A stretch of 64,000 nucleotides of DNA. Source: Rhodopirellula sp. SM50 (GTDB lineage: Bacteria; Planctomycetota; Planctomycetia; Pirellulales; Pirellulaceae). Positions 43,509 through 52,727 of the stretch are shown here, piece by piece. Position numbers and translations under genes: made by a program. Where the stretch lies: assembly GCF_002289565.1 (NCBI RefSeq), contig NZ_NTFY01000015.1, forward strand, positions 1 through 64,000. Reading direction: 5' to 3'. Position 1 is the first letter of the stretch. Every line of letters begins with the position of its first letter. The notes under the pieces are model-generated. The model did no database searches and was not told the origin of the DNA. It saw nothing but the letters and a program-made list of their open reading frames with translations.

Positions 43509-44881
43509 TCGGTTCGCGCGCGCAACCGTTCCCGCAACCCCTTGAGCACCTCGGCGTATTCAGATTGATTCGCCAGGTTGGTCGTTTCACCGGGGTCATG
43601 GTGCATGTCGTAGAGCTCTTCGCTGTCGTCGTTGTAACGCATCATGTGCCAGCGGTCGGTGCGGATCGACGTCCCGTTTTGAAACGAGAGCGCTTCGGAT
43701 TTGACGCTGGCGGTCGAGTCGGCAAGCACCGGCATCAGGCTCGTTCCCTCGGCGGCCGGCGCGACCGGCACGCCGACCAAGTCACAGATCGTCGGGTACA
43801 GATCAACCAACTCGGCGAGCGATTCGGTTTGCCCGGATGGCATGCCCGGGGCGTCGATCAGCAACGGAACGCGAATCACTTCTTCGTGCAGGTTGCTTTT
43901 TTGCCAGAACCCATGCTCCCCGAGATGGTAACCGTGATCGCTGGTGAAGATCACGGCCGTCTGATCGCGGTGGGGTGAATCCTCAAGCGCGTCCAGGATT
44001 CGACCGACCTGATGATCCATGAAGGTCACGCTGGCGTAGTAGGCCGCCCACATGCGTTTCTGGTTGTCGGGATACTTTCCGATCGAGTTCTTTCGATTGT
44101 TGGTCTTGGCGATCCCCAGTTTCGGAATGTCATCGGTGTCGTCGTGCCAGTTGGCCGGCATTTCAATGCGTTCCATTGGATACGGCTCAAAATACTCGCT
44201 CGGGGCAACCATCGGGTAATGCGGTCGCACCAACCCGACGGCGAGAAAGAACGGGCGCTGTGGCGACTGTTTCAAGAGTTCAATCGCTTTGCCGGCCGAT
44301 TTATAGTCCGGTTGCTCGGTCCCATCGGCGTCGCCTTTGACCGAAACAAACATGCGGTGGGGCATTCGAGTCGATTGCCGATTCTGCAACTCACGCGTGA
44401 CGAGGTTCAGATTCAAACACGCGTACTCACCCGGCGTGTGTGCCTCCGGTCCGGGCGAATTAAACCGTGCCGACCAACACTCCGGATGATCCTGGCCGTC
44501 GGTCCCGGCGATGATGTCGCCCGGGACACGCATGTGAAAGATCTTGCCGACACGCGTGCTGCTGAATCCGTGGGTTTGTAAGTGTTGCCCCAGGGAAACA
44601 TTCTCTTTGTCGCGATAGCGGCCGAACATAAACGAGATTCGCGAGGGCAAACACCACGTGCCCTGACAGTAAGCGCGTTGGAAAACCATTCCGTTGCGGG
44701 CCAGGCGGTCCAGGTTGGGTGTGGCACAGACCTTGTCGCCATAACACCCCAGCACACTCGCCTTGAGATCGTCGGCAACGATCATCACGACGTTTTTGAT
44801 TTCACGCGGCGGCTGGGCGGCAGCGCTGCCTGCCGCGAAGGTGAATGCGGCAAGGCAAGCAAAGAGCAATCTTGGGATCAT
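43478..44881 (-). CDS. Exported sulfatase, iduronate-2-sulfatase-like
   Basis: Secreted or periplasmic sulfatase of 467 residues. Signal peptide MIPRLLFACLAAFTFAAGSA; metal site start VVMIVADDLKASVLGCYGD; formylglycine motif CLPSR at residue 77 (CxPxR type, needs a maturase); VGKIFH, FLAVGLVRPHYPMVAP, and FTSDHGYHLGEHGFW, which together resemble iduronate-2-sulfatases. The polysaccharide substrate cannot be told from sequence. Overlaps the preceding convergent gene by 31 bases. Confidence 0.94.
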   Translation of the reverse strand: MIPRLLFACLAAFTFAAGSAAAQPPREIKNVVMIVADDLKASVLGCYGDKVCATPNLDRLARNGMVFQRAYCQGTWCLPSRISFMFGRYRDKENVSLGQHLQTHGFSSTRVGKIFHMRVPGDIIAGTDGQDHPECWSARFNSPGPEAHTPGEYACLNLNLVTRELQNRQSTRMPHRMFVSVKGDADGTEQPDYKSAGKAIELLKQSPQRPFFLAVGLVRPHYPMVAPSEYFEPYPMERIEMPANWHDDTDDIPKLGIAKTNNRKNSIGKYPDNQKRMWAAYYASVTFMDHQVGRILDALEDSPHRDQTAVIFTSDHGYHLGEHGFWQKSNLHEEVIRVPLLIDAPGMPSGQTESLAELVDLYPTICDLVGVPVAPAAEGTSLMPVLADSTASVKSEALSFQNGTSIRTDRWHMMRYNDDSEELYDMHHDPGETTNLANQSEYAEVLKGLRERLRARTDHFTERKTQR

Positions 44882-44960
44882 CGTCGTGGTTTTTGCGGGG
44901 TGTCGCGATACAGATCGATCATCACGCGATTGTAACCCAAGACGTGTCAGGCATGCATGT

Positions 44961-47000
44961 TCACCGGGTGGGCAGTTGAATCCCGCCGGTCGGACCGCCG
45001 GCCGGACTGGCGGGCATCGTCACGGGGGCCGGGACCGTCGACTTTAGAATCTTGATCCCGTCGCTTTCACCGGGTGTGATCAGCAATCGTTCCAGCTGGA
45101 CGATATCCAGCGGCGGCGCAAAGATGTAGCCTTGGGCGAGGTCACATCCCCACTGTTGCAGCAAATTCAATTGCTGAGCCGACTCGACGCCCTGGCAGAC
45201 GATGTTGGCCATCAGGTGGTGCGCCAGTTGAACGATGGCTTGGGTGATGATCGCATGCCCATGGTCAATCGTGATCGACGCGGTGAACGTGCGATCGATC
45301 TTCACCGTTTCGATCGGATAGTCGTGAAAGCAGGTCAGCGACGAGTTGCCTTTGCCAAAATCGTCGATGTGAATCCCGACACCGCTTTGGTGCAGATCCA
45401 ACATCGTTTGCAGTGACCGTTCGTTGTGACGGGTGTCACCGTTTTCTGACATTTCCAGTTTCAAGGACCACTTGAACCGCGTGCGATCGATGATCGCCTG
45501 CAGTCGATCAATGAAAAAGGGATCGGCGAGCTGGCGTCGCGAGATATTGACGCCCAGATAAACTTGCGGTCGCTGTGCATCATCAAACGAGGCCATCATG
45601 GCGCTGAATTCACGCATCGATCGCTCCAGCACCCATTCGCCGAAGTGGTTGATCAATCCGATCTCTTCGGCCACGGGCACAAACTCGCTCGGGGGCACGT
45701 ATTCTCCATCGTCCCCACGCCATCGCGACAAGACTTCGACGCCTTGAATCTGGCAGGTCTTCAGGTTCACGATCGGTTGGTATCGCAGTTCAAACTTTTC
45801 TTCCCGCAGTGCGACGCGAAGCTGAGCTTCCAACTCATGCCGGGCGACGACCGCGTCGTGCATGGTTTGGTCGAACACCGCGATCTGACCTTTGCCGGAG
45901 TTTTTGGCCTGATACATCGCCGTGTCGGCGTTGCGAAGGGCTTCGTGGCCGTCGGCCAGCGAGTCATCGATGAAAGCGACTCCCACACTGGTCCCGACGG
46001 TGACCAGCCGATCACCGAGCGAAAACGGTTCACAGATTCGCTGGACGATACGGCGGGCGACCAGCAAGGCATCGTCGCGATGGGCCAACCGTTCCAGCAG
46101 CACGACGAACTCATCGCCCCCCAAGCGGATCGTTTCATCGCCGGCGGCATCGTTGCTGGTTTCAACCGAATCGCTGCAGCGGGAGGCGGTATCGTGATCG
46201 CGGACGCATTCTTGAAGCCGGACGGCGACCTGATTGAGCAGGTCGTCACCCGCCTCATGCCCGAGGCTGTCGTTGATGATTTTGAAATTATCCAGATCGA
46301 GAAACAGCAGCGCGTCATGGGAGCGCCGTCTCGGTCCTTGATTGGCGAGCACTTGTTCCAGTTTTTCGATCAAGAACGGGCGGTTGGGAAGCGCGGTGAG
46401 CGCATCCCGATGCGCCATGTCTCTCAGTTCTGATTCCGCTTTGCGGCGCCGATTCACTTCGCTCTTGAGCAGTTCCAGTTTCTCTTCCTGGCGGATCGAG
46501 AGTCGGTATTTCTCACTGAGCGCCAACGCCAATTGGCGGGCTTCGTCATGTTCAAACGGTTTGCGAAGCAGCAACAACTTGTCGCTGTAGCCGAGGCTGC
46601 GAACGATGTCGTCCCAGGTGTGATCGCTGTAGGCGGTGCAGATCACGACTTGCAAATCGGAATCGATCCGCCACAGCCGACGGATGGTCGCCAATCCGTC
46701 CATTCCCCGGGGCATCCGCATATCGACAAAGGCGACCGAAAACCGCTCTCCCGCGTCGACGGATTTCTGGACTTCATAGACGCCTTCTTCGCCGCTGTAG
46801 GCGTGCGTCAGCGCAAAGACCGGTGCACTGGAAGGCTGGCGTTCTTGTGGTTCGGAATCATCTAACAAGAACCGCGCTTCGAAATCATCCAATTCATGTT
46901 CACTGCGGTGATCGCACTGGAAAATTCGCGCAAACGTTTCGTGAATCTGTGATTGGTCATCAATGATCAGAACGCGGCGTTCCGTTTCAAAGTCTGTCAT
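44961..47000 (-). CDS. REC-GGDEF-EAL response regulator
   Basis: Cytoplasmic regulator of 679 residues. REC domain ~8-170 (VLIIDDQSQIHETFAR, phospho-Asp in FVDMRMPRG, Lys in LLRKPFEH), longer than usual by an acidic insert at ~35-60. GGDEF domain ~195-385 with an intact RLGGDEFVVLL, preceded by a ~17-residue insert (RCSDSVETSNDAAGDETI); no RxxD I-site is evident. EAL domain ~400-650: EVLSRW replaces EALxR, IDDFGKGNSSL and VKIDRTF are kept, but the usual AEGVE reads CQGVES. So it can plausibly make c-di-GMP, while phosphodiesterase activity is doubtful. Its gene follows the histidine kinase by 22 bases. Confidence 0.92.
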   Translation of the reverse strand: MTDFETERRVLIIDDQSQIHETFARIFQCDHRSEHELDDFEARFLLDDSEPQERQPSSAPVFALTHAYSGEEGVYEVQKSVDAGERFSVAFVDMRMPRGMDGLATIRRLWRIDSDLQVVICTAYSDHTWDDIVRSLGYSDKLLLLRKPFEHDEARQLALALSEKYRLSIRQEEKLELLKSEVNRRRKAESELRDMAHRDALTALPNRPFLIEKLEQVLANQGPRRRSHDALLFLDLDNFKIINDSLGHEAGDDLLNQVAVRLQECVRDHDTASRCSDSVETSNDAAGDETIRLGGDEFVVLLERLAHRDDALLVARRIVQRICEPFSLGDRLVTVGTSVGVAFIDDSLADGHEALRNADTAMYQAKNSGKGQIAVFDQTMHDAVVARHELEAQLRVALREEKFELRYQPIVNLKTCQIQGVEVLSRWRGDDGEYVPPSEFVPVAEEIGLINHFGEWVLERSMREFSAMMASFDDAQRPQVYLGVNISRRQLADPFFIDRLQAIIDRTRFKWSLKLEMSENGDTRHNERSLQTMLDLHQSGVGIHIDDFGKGNSSLTCFHDYPIETVKIDRTFTASITIDHGHAIITQAIVQLAHHLMANIVCQGVESAQQLNLLQQWGCDLAQGYIFAPPLDIVQLERLLITPGESDGIKILKSTVPAPVTMPASPAGGPTGGIQLPTR

Positions 47001-47022
47001 CTATTCTCTCCGTGATTTCCCT

Positions 47023-49266
47023 TCATCGATGGCTGCCGGTAGATCCGGTGGCGGTGCCGACCAGATCGGGGTCTTGGCTGGAATGCCCAGGGTCACTTTC
47101 GTCGGATGGTTTGACGACCGGCACCTCAAGAATGAAGGTGGCACCCCGGTCGGGACCGTCGCTTTCGGCATGAATGGCGCCACCGATTCGTTTCATTGCG
47201 ATCGCGCAGAAATGCAATCCCAGTCCGCTTCCCGACTGGCGGGTCGTGAAGTGGGCATCAAAGACGCGTGCCAGGGTCGCTTCGTCCATCCCGCAACCGT
47301 TGTCGCGGAATCGAAGCTGGACGGTCGATCGGTTGCCGATCAGATCAATCGTGAGCGTCGGCTGGCGGTGACGGATGTCCTGTGTGGCGTTGCCGGCGTT
47401 GGTGATGATGTTGATCAGGATTTGCAGCAACAGCGATCGATCGGTCCAGATATGAACCGCATCCTGCCGCTTGAAGTCGACCGAGACGTTGTCCTTTTCC
47501 AAGCGGGCCTGACTGCACCGGACCGCCTCGGCGATCACACCGTTGACATCCAGGTGGGCCCATTTGATCGGCTGGTTGGCATGCCGCCGCTGGTCACGAA
47601 TCACTTGGTGAATGTGCTGGATGTTGTCATTGAGCGTTTGCAGCAGAGCAGCCAAATCGTCTTTGTCGTCTTCCAAGGTCGCGCTCAAACGCTGCAGATA
47701 ATCCGGTGTCGCGCGTTGTAGAGCGGCGTCGACGTCGTCTTGTCGCAACCGGGACGCAAGCTTTTCGAGCGGTTCGATCCGCAGGCTTTCCACCCGTCGC
47801 GTCGCCGTTTCGATCAGGCTATTGACGTTCGTCAGCACATTCCCGACGTTGTGAATCACCGTGTCGGCCACCAGACTCATTCCCGCCGCGTGCGATGCGT
47901 CGGAGAGACGTCGCTGGGCATCGCCCAATCGAGTCCGCATCCGATCGAAGGACTGGGCCAACTGGCCGATCTCGTCGTGACCGGCGACTCGCAAAACCGG
48001 CGCGCTGGCCGCTTCGGAAATGATCCCGGTGCGTGCAATCTGTTCGGTGTGCTCACGAATTCTTTCGATTCGCCCGATGACGATCCGCTGCAACAACAGC
48101 AACAACAGTAACAGCGAGGCACACGCCCCGCACAGTGAAAGGTAGCGGGCAAAGGCGGTGGTCCGGTTGCTGCGACTGGTGACCTCGCGTGGCAAATGGA
48201 CGGTCAGTTCAGCCAACGGGCTGCCGGAGGGACTCAATAGCGGCCATTGGACACACAGCAGCGAACGGTCGGTCGGTTCCACCTCAATGGACTGTTTCAA
48301 TGTTGTATCGTGCAACAGGGGGCGAACGGAAAACAGAACGCTGGTCCGTTGCTGAAGATCCGTCATCACCGCATCACCGAACTGGCGGCCGACGACGTAG
48401 AACGACGCCGACGTCTGCCAATCCGCATCACTGCGGGTGTTGCGAGGCGATGATCCGTTGCTGTGATGGTGCAATGGGACGGCGGCGAATAAATACAACT
48501 GGCCGTCGCTGCCGCGAGTCATCCCGCGAACGGTGTTCGCATCGTCCGGGCTGCTCGGTTGGTCTGGTTGAGCCGCAATCCGCCGGACGATCCCCGGGAA
48601 CACGAGCTCGGCCACGTCGGGCCGTTTCGAGTCGGCCTCGTCGGCCGAGTCGGGCGGGGTCGTCGCCAGCCACGTCCAACGCCCGTCGGGACGGGTGATC
48701 GCAGCCCACTCGACGCGTTTGCCCTGCCCGAGCATCCCGAGCGGCAACGCCGTGGCAAGCTGTTCGGCAGGATCACCTCCGTTCTGTGCCCGCAGATGGA
48801 GATCGATTCGGATCGCGTCTTGGGCCGCCGTTTCGGAGAGAAATTCGACTTCGGTGTTGATCGCCGAGAGGACTCGATTGGTGTCCTTGAGTGCCGCGAC
48901 GCGTTCCAGGTTGGCGAATTCCGGCGCGATCACTTTTTGCCGGACGATTTCATCGATGCTGACCACCACACCCAACATCAACGCGAGCGCCAAGACCAAC
49001 TTGCTGCGGAGTGACTGTGAGTGCTCGCTCTCAAATTGACTGGCAGAAAGCGTCGGGATCGATTCGTCGCGATCGCCCGACGTGCCGTCTCGGTCAGGTG
49101 AATCCCGTGCGGAGCGATTGTCTTTTTTCGTCGTTGCGGTCTCGCCCGAACGCGCCCCAGCTTCCCGACGTCCGTCGATTATCTCACCGGCCCCATCCGA
49201 CGGCATACCCGTTGAGGGCTCGTCGGCTGTGGGGGGATCGTGTGAGAAAGGTAATCGCGTCGACAT
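47023..49266 (-). CDS. Membrane histidine kinase with extracytoplasmic sensor
   Basis: Sensor kinase of 747 residues. The N-terminal ~85 residues are hydrophilic and disordered, then a membrane helix (KLVLALALMLGVVVSIDEI), a ~280-residue periplasmic sensor perhaps of CHASE4 type, a second helix (LSLCGACASLLLLLLLL), a HAMP-like linker (~400-460), a histidine box VADTVIHNVGNVLTNVN, and a HATPase domain with LINIITNAGNATQD, DNGCGMDE and SGSGLGLHF. The HNVGNVL type of H-box is a non-classical variant known in other kinases. The REC-GGDEF-EAL gene starts 22 bases downstream, so the pair probably forms a two-component c-di-GMP switch. Confidence 0.92.
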   Translation of the reverse strand: MSTRLPFSHDPPTADEPSTGMPSDGAGEIIDGRREAGARSGETATTKKDNRSARDSPDRDGTSGDRDESIPTLSASQFESEHSQSLRSKLVLALALMLGVVVSIDEIVRQKVIAPEFANLERVAALKDTNRVLSAINTEVEFLSETAAQDAIRIDLHLRAQNGGDPAEQLATALPLGMLGQGKRVEWAAITRPDGRWTWLATTPPDSADEADSKRPDVAELVFPGIVRRIAAQPDQPSSPDDANTVRGMTRGSDGQLYLFAAVPLHHHSNGSSPRNTRSDADWQTSASFYVVGRQFGDAVMTDLQQRTSVLFSVRPLLHDTTLKQSIEVEPTDRSLLCVQWPLLSPSGSPLAELTVHLPREVTSRSNRTTAFARYLSLCGACASLLLLLLLLQRIVIGRIERIREHTEQIARTGIISEAASAPVLRVAGHDEIGQLAQSFDRMRTRLGDAQRRLSDASHAAGMSLVADTVIHNVGNVLTNVNSLIETATRRVESLRIEPLEKLASRLRQDDVDAALQRATPDYLQRLSATLEDDKDDLAALLQTLNDNIQHIHQVIRDQRRHANQPIKWAHLDVNGVIAEAVRCSQARLEKDNVSVDFKRQDAVHIWTDRSLLLQILINIITNAGNATQDIRHRQPTLTIDLIGNRSTVQLRFRDNGCGMDEATLARVFDAHFTTRQSGSGLGLHFCAIAMKRIGGAIHAESDGPDRGATFILEVPVVKPSDESDPGHSSQDPDLVGTATGSTGSHR

Positions 49267-49470
49267 GCGGTGGGTTCCTGGGGGCCGAAGACTCAGGCAA
49301 CCCTAGGTTTCGCAATTTGAAACTGGCTCCGCACGATTCGACGAACCTGACCGGACGGGAATGGCGGAGACCGATCGTGTCGACTGAACCGATCATGACG
49401 CTTGCCCGCCGAGCCAACTGCCTTCATTCGGCCCCGCTGAGACCAAACAAGTCGGGGGGCTGTGACGCCC

Positions 49471-51657
49471 TCATCTCGATTCGATGTCGAGCGATTCGAA
49501 GTAGCCCCGGGCGGCGTGGTGGAGATCCAATCCCTGCCATTCGGCGGCGCGTTCCCTGGGGATCAGGTCGACGAACAGACGCGGAGATTGATAAAGCAGT
49601 TCCAGCGTGGTTTGCACCAGAGCCGAGGGAGCATCCCGGCGGGTGACCAAGAAGGCGGTGGTGCCGACCGTCGCCAGCCCGCCCTCGGGGATGCCGGCGG
49701 TCGGGTAATCCGTTGGATCGATCGTGATCGTTCGCAATGTCGGATGTTGCATGGAAATCGTGATGCCTTGCGGGATCGCAACCAACCGCCAGTCGCGCCG
49801 CAGCAATTGGGAAACCAGCTCACTGCCACGGCCGACACAGATCAGTGCGACATCAGGCGCGTCGGGTGATTGCAGCTGGTCCCAGGCGATGACTTCACGC
49901 GGCGTGACGTCGGCGGGAAGTTTCAGCGAGTCGAGAATCATGTCCGCGGCGCGGCGCGATCCGCTACCGATCGGACCGACCGCGATCCGCTGTCCGGCCA
50001 GAAACGGCAAGCCGAAGGAATCTTGGTGTTCCAACAGTTCGGGGGCGCGGACAAGCAGATGCGCCGCTTCATAAAACAACGGTGCGATGACACACAGATC
50101 ATCGCCGCTGATCGCCGAGGCCTGCATCGGCGCCAACTGGACCTCTCGGGTGATCAACCGTTGGCGGTTGTCCAGTGACCCACCGCTGGCGACGACACGT
50201 GTCGCCACTCCGGCGGATTGTTCCAACCGATCGGCGAGCGCCTGCGAGACGCGATTGTAGGTGCCTTGATCCAGCCCGCCGGCGAGCGTCACCGATTGCG
50301 GCATCGCTTCGATATGGTGACTCCAGAGCATCGCCCCGATGACAAACAGGAATGGCGACAGGGCCAACAGCAACAGCATCGCGGCTTGAAAACGGCGGTG
50401 TCCTGGTGAGGTCCGCACGATCTTGCGACCGATCAAGGCGCCGACCAAGGGGACGCCCGCCACCCAGTGCCACATTTTCAGCAACCGCCCACGGGGTCGC
50501 GCCAGAATCGGCCGGCCCTCCATGAACGCATCCAGATCTTCGGCGAGGTCTCCGGCTGATTGATAGCGTTTACGAGGTTCCTTTTCCAGACACTTGGCAA
50601 CAATCGTCTCCAAGTCCGTCGGCACGTTGCCGCGAAACGAACGCATCGCCGGCGGCGGCTCGTGCACGACCTGCATCAACGTCTCCATGACCGTGTCGCC
50701 GACCAGGGGCGGCCGCCCGGTGACACAGGCAAACAGAATCGCGCCGAGTGAATACACGTCGCTTTGCCGCGTGGCACGATCACTGTGTCCCCCCGCCTGC
50801 TCGGGTGCCATGTAATTGGGCGTGCCCACGGCCGCCCCGCTGCCGGTCACGCTGCTGTCGGTGCTCAGATTCTTGGCCAAGCCGAAGTCGGTGATGTGAA
50901 CCCGGTCCTTTTGATCGATCAGAATATTGGCGGGCTTCATGTCGCGATGCAGCAAGTCGTTCTGATGGGCGTGCTCCAATGCCCGCGTGACGTCACGTAC
51001 GTATCGGGCGGCATCTTCGATCGGCAGCTCGCCGTCGTTGATCTTGCGTTGCAGATCGGTCCCTTCGATCAGCGCCATCGAAAAGAAGTGATGACCGGCT
51101 TCGTGACCGAATTGATAGACGGGCACGATTCCCGGATGGTGCAGCCGGGCGGCGGCCTGGGCTTCGGTGTAAAACCGCCGCACATCGTTCTCACAGGCCA
51201 GCATTCCGCCGCGAATCATTTTGACCGCCACGGTTCGATTGAGCATGCGTTGGGTCGCCCGATACACCACGCCCATCCCACCGCGACCGATCACCTCCAA
51301 CAGTTCATAGTCGCCGAGCGAGTAAGGCAGCGTCGGTCCCGGATCGCCTTTGGGGCGATGTGCCTCGGGAAGTGTCGCGGCAGGGTCGTCGCCGGAATCG
51401 TCGGGACCGGCGACCATCACATCGACGGTGTCCGCGGTGGCGGCGGCTTGAACGACTTCGCCTGATTCCGGGACGCTTGCCCCGGTGAAACGATGAATCG
51501 CGTCGGCCGCGTCCATCAAACTTTTCAGTTCCTCGGCCATCTCGGGAAACTGCGCCAAGAACTCTTCTCGCGAACCGACAGATCCTTCATCGCACGAACG
51601 CAGATAGGCTGCGAACGCTTCGTCGATCGGATCGTCGGCTTCGGACGGAACGGGCAT
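49471..51657 (-). CDS. Ser/Thr kinase fused to a TAXI-type solute-binding domain
   Basis: Membrane kinase of about 728 residues. N-terminal ~30-60: FAAYLRSCDEG..FLAQFP, a short segment common before planctomycete kinases. Kinase domain ~118-385: GRGGMGVVYRAT, VAVKMI, HRDMKPANIL, ITDFGLAK, GTPNYMAPEQ. One membrane helix ~430-450 (AMLLLLALSPFLFVIGAML). Beyond it, ~452-715 matches the TRAP-associated TAXI binding-protein fold: TLAGGLDQGTYNRVSQALAD, VVASGGSLDNRQRL, AVGPIGSGSRRAADMIL. So it likely binds a small solute outside and signals by phosphorylation inside. I start at ATG 51657, since the frame up to 51912 reads through a family B repeat. Follows an ECF sigma gene on the same strand. Confidence 0.88.
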   Translation of the reverse strand: MPVPSEADDPIDEAFAAYLRSCDEGSVGSREEFLAQFPEMAEELKSLMDAADAIHRFTGASVPESGEVVQAAATADTVDVMVAGPDDSGDDPAATLPEAHRPKGDPGPTLPYSLGDYELLEVIGRGGMGVVYRATQRMLNRTVAVKMIRGGMLACENDVRRFYTEAQAAARLHHPGIVPVYQFGHEAGHHFFSMALIEGTDLQRKINDGELPIEDAARYVRDVTRALEHAHQNDLLHRDMKPANILIDQKDRVHITDFGLAKNLSTDSSVTGSGAAVGTPNYMAPEQAGGHSDRATRQSDVYSLGAILFACVTGRPPLVGDTVMETLMQVVHEPPPAMRSFRGNVPTDLETIVAKCLEKEPRKRYQSAGDLAEDLDAFMEGRPILARPRGRLLKMWHWVAGVPLVGALIGRKIVRTSPGHRRFQAAMLLLLALSPFLFVIGAMLWSHHIEAMPQSVTLAGGLDQGTYNRVSQALADRLEQSAGVATRVVASGGSLDNRQRLITREVQLAPMQASAISGDDLCVIAPLFYEAAHLLVRAPELLEHQDSFGLPFLAGQRIAVGPIGSGSRRAADMILDSLKLPADVTPREVIAWDQLQSPDAPDVALICVGRGSELVSQLLRRDWRLVAIPQGITISMQHPTLRTITIDPTDYPTAGIPEGGLATVGTTAFLVTRRDAPSALVQTTLELLYQSPRLFVDLIPRERAAEWQGLDLHHAARGYFESLDIESR

Positions 51658-51782
51658 GGAAACGTCAGCGGAAGAATCGGAGGAAGGGGTGGCGTCTTCG
51701 CATCGACCACCCTCAGGGGCCGCAACGGAGACGGCGGGGGGCGCGCCCCCAAAGCCACGTACTTTGAAATCAATCGGGGTAT

Positions 51783-51872
51783 TTTTTGTTAGCGGTAGGG
51801 CGCGAGCCCTCCGGTCATTCACGGTGTTTTCAAGCTTAAACCGGACGGCTCGCGCCGTTCCGCTACCTCCTT
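51783..51872. repeat. Family B repeat, diverged inverted pair
   Basis: AGCGGTAGGGCGCGAGCCCT ... and ... CGGCTCGCGCCGTTCCGCT form an interrupted palindrome between the ECF sigma gene and the kinase-TAXI gene. Confidence 0.82.
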
Positions 51873-51941
51873 CAGTGCCAAAGTAGGTGGCATTGGGCGG
51901 ACAAGCAGTCAACGGTCTGCAGACCGCCGCCGCGATCGGAC

Positions 51942-52580
51942 CTACATGTACGGATTGTTCTTCGGATCAATGATCGTTCGCAACTTTTGCAGACCTCGTT
52001 TTAACAGGCCGGCGACGGCGGTGTCGGATTTTCCCATCCGCTCGACGATGATTGCCAGCGGCAAACCTTCCATGTAACGCAATCGGATCGCTTCGGCCTG
52101 CGTTTCGGGCAATTGGTGCAACGCTTCCAGCAGCGCGATGGCGGTTTCCTCCTTGATCACCACACCGGATGGGCTGGTGGTGCTACCGGGCAATTGGGCG
52201 ATCCAGGGTGCACCGCCGGAATCGTTTCCCGCCTTCGCATCGGCATTGACTTCACGTCGAATACTTCGCTTTTGCGTCATCACGTGACGCGTCACGGCCG
52301 TGGCGACGTTGTTTTTCAGCATTCCGCGTAACCAGGCGGCGAACTCTCCCGGTGAATTGCCGCGAAACGAATGCAGGTCGCGTTTTGCTTCCAAAAAAGT
52401 GATTTGAACAATGTCTCCAGGATCGACACGGCGACGAAGCTGTTCGGACAAATTGCGATGCGCCAACATCAACAAGTACCCGCGATACTGTTCCAGCAAT
52501 TGCCCCAGCGCCGAATTGTCGCCGGCTTTGGATGCGACCACTAATTCGGTCGTCGACATGTCTCCATCAGTTGCGGTCAT
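51942..52580 (-). CDS. ECF-type RNA polymerase sigma factor
   Basis: Sigma factor of 212 residues with regions 2 and 4 only. Region 2: LEQYRGYLLMLAHRNL ... DPGDIVQITFLEAKRDLHSF, with the planctomycete-type GNSPGEFAAWLRGML. Region 4: ALHQLPETQAEAIRLRYMEGLPLAIIVERMGKSDTAVAGLLKRG. Start ATG 52580 or in-frame ATG 52559. The kinase-TAXI gene lies downstream on the same strand (about 280 bases, containing a repeat), which matches the planctomycete habit of pairing ECF sigmas with Ser/Thr kinases. Probably activated through that kinase; inference. Confidence 0.92.
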   Translation of the reverse strand: MTATDGDMSTTELVVASKAGDNSALGQLLEQYRGYLLMLAHRNLSEQLRRRVDPGDIVQITFLEAKRDLHSFRGNSPGEFAAWLRGMLKNNVATAVTRHVMTQKRSIRREVNADAKAGNDSGGAPWIAQLPGSTTSPSGVVIKEETAIALLEALHQLPETQAEAIRLRYMEGLPLAIIVERMGKSDTAVAGLLKRGLQKLRTIIDPKNNPYM

Positions 52581-52727
52581 CAATCAAATTCTGGACAATG
52601 TTGGTGCTCGGCGGATGCGAGACAGTTTATCTCAAGAATGGTGGTCCCAAAGCCAACGGAGCCTGTTCGTCGCCGATTTTTCGCCTCTTCACCATCCTTC
52701 CCTTCCCAACTTCGGCAGACTTCAACG

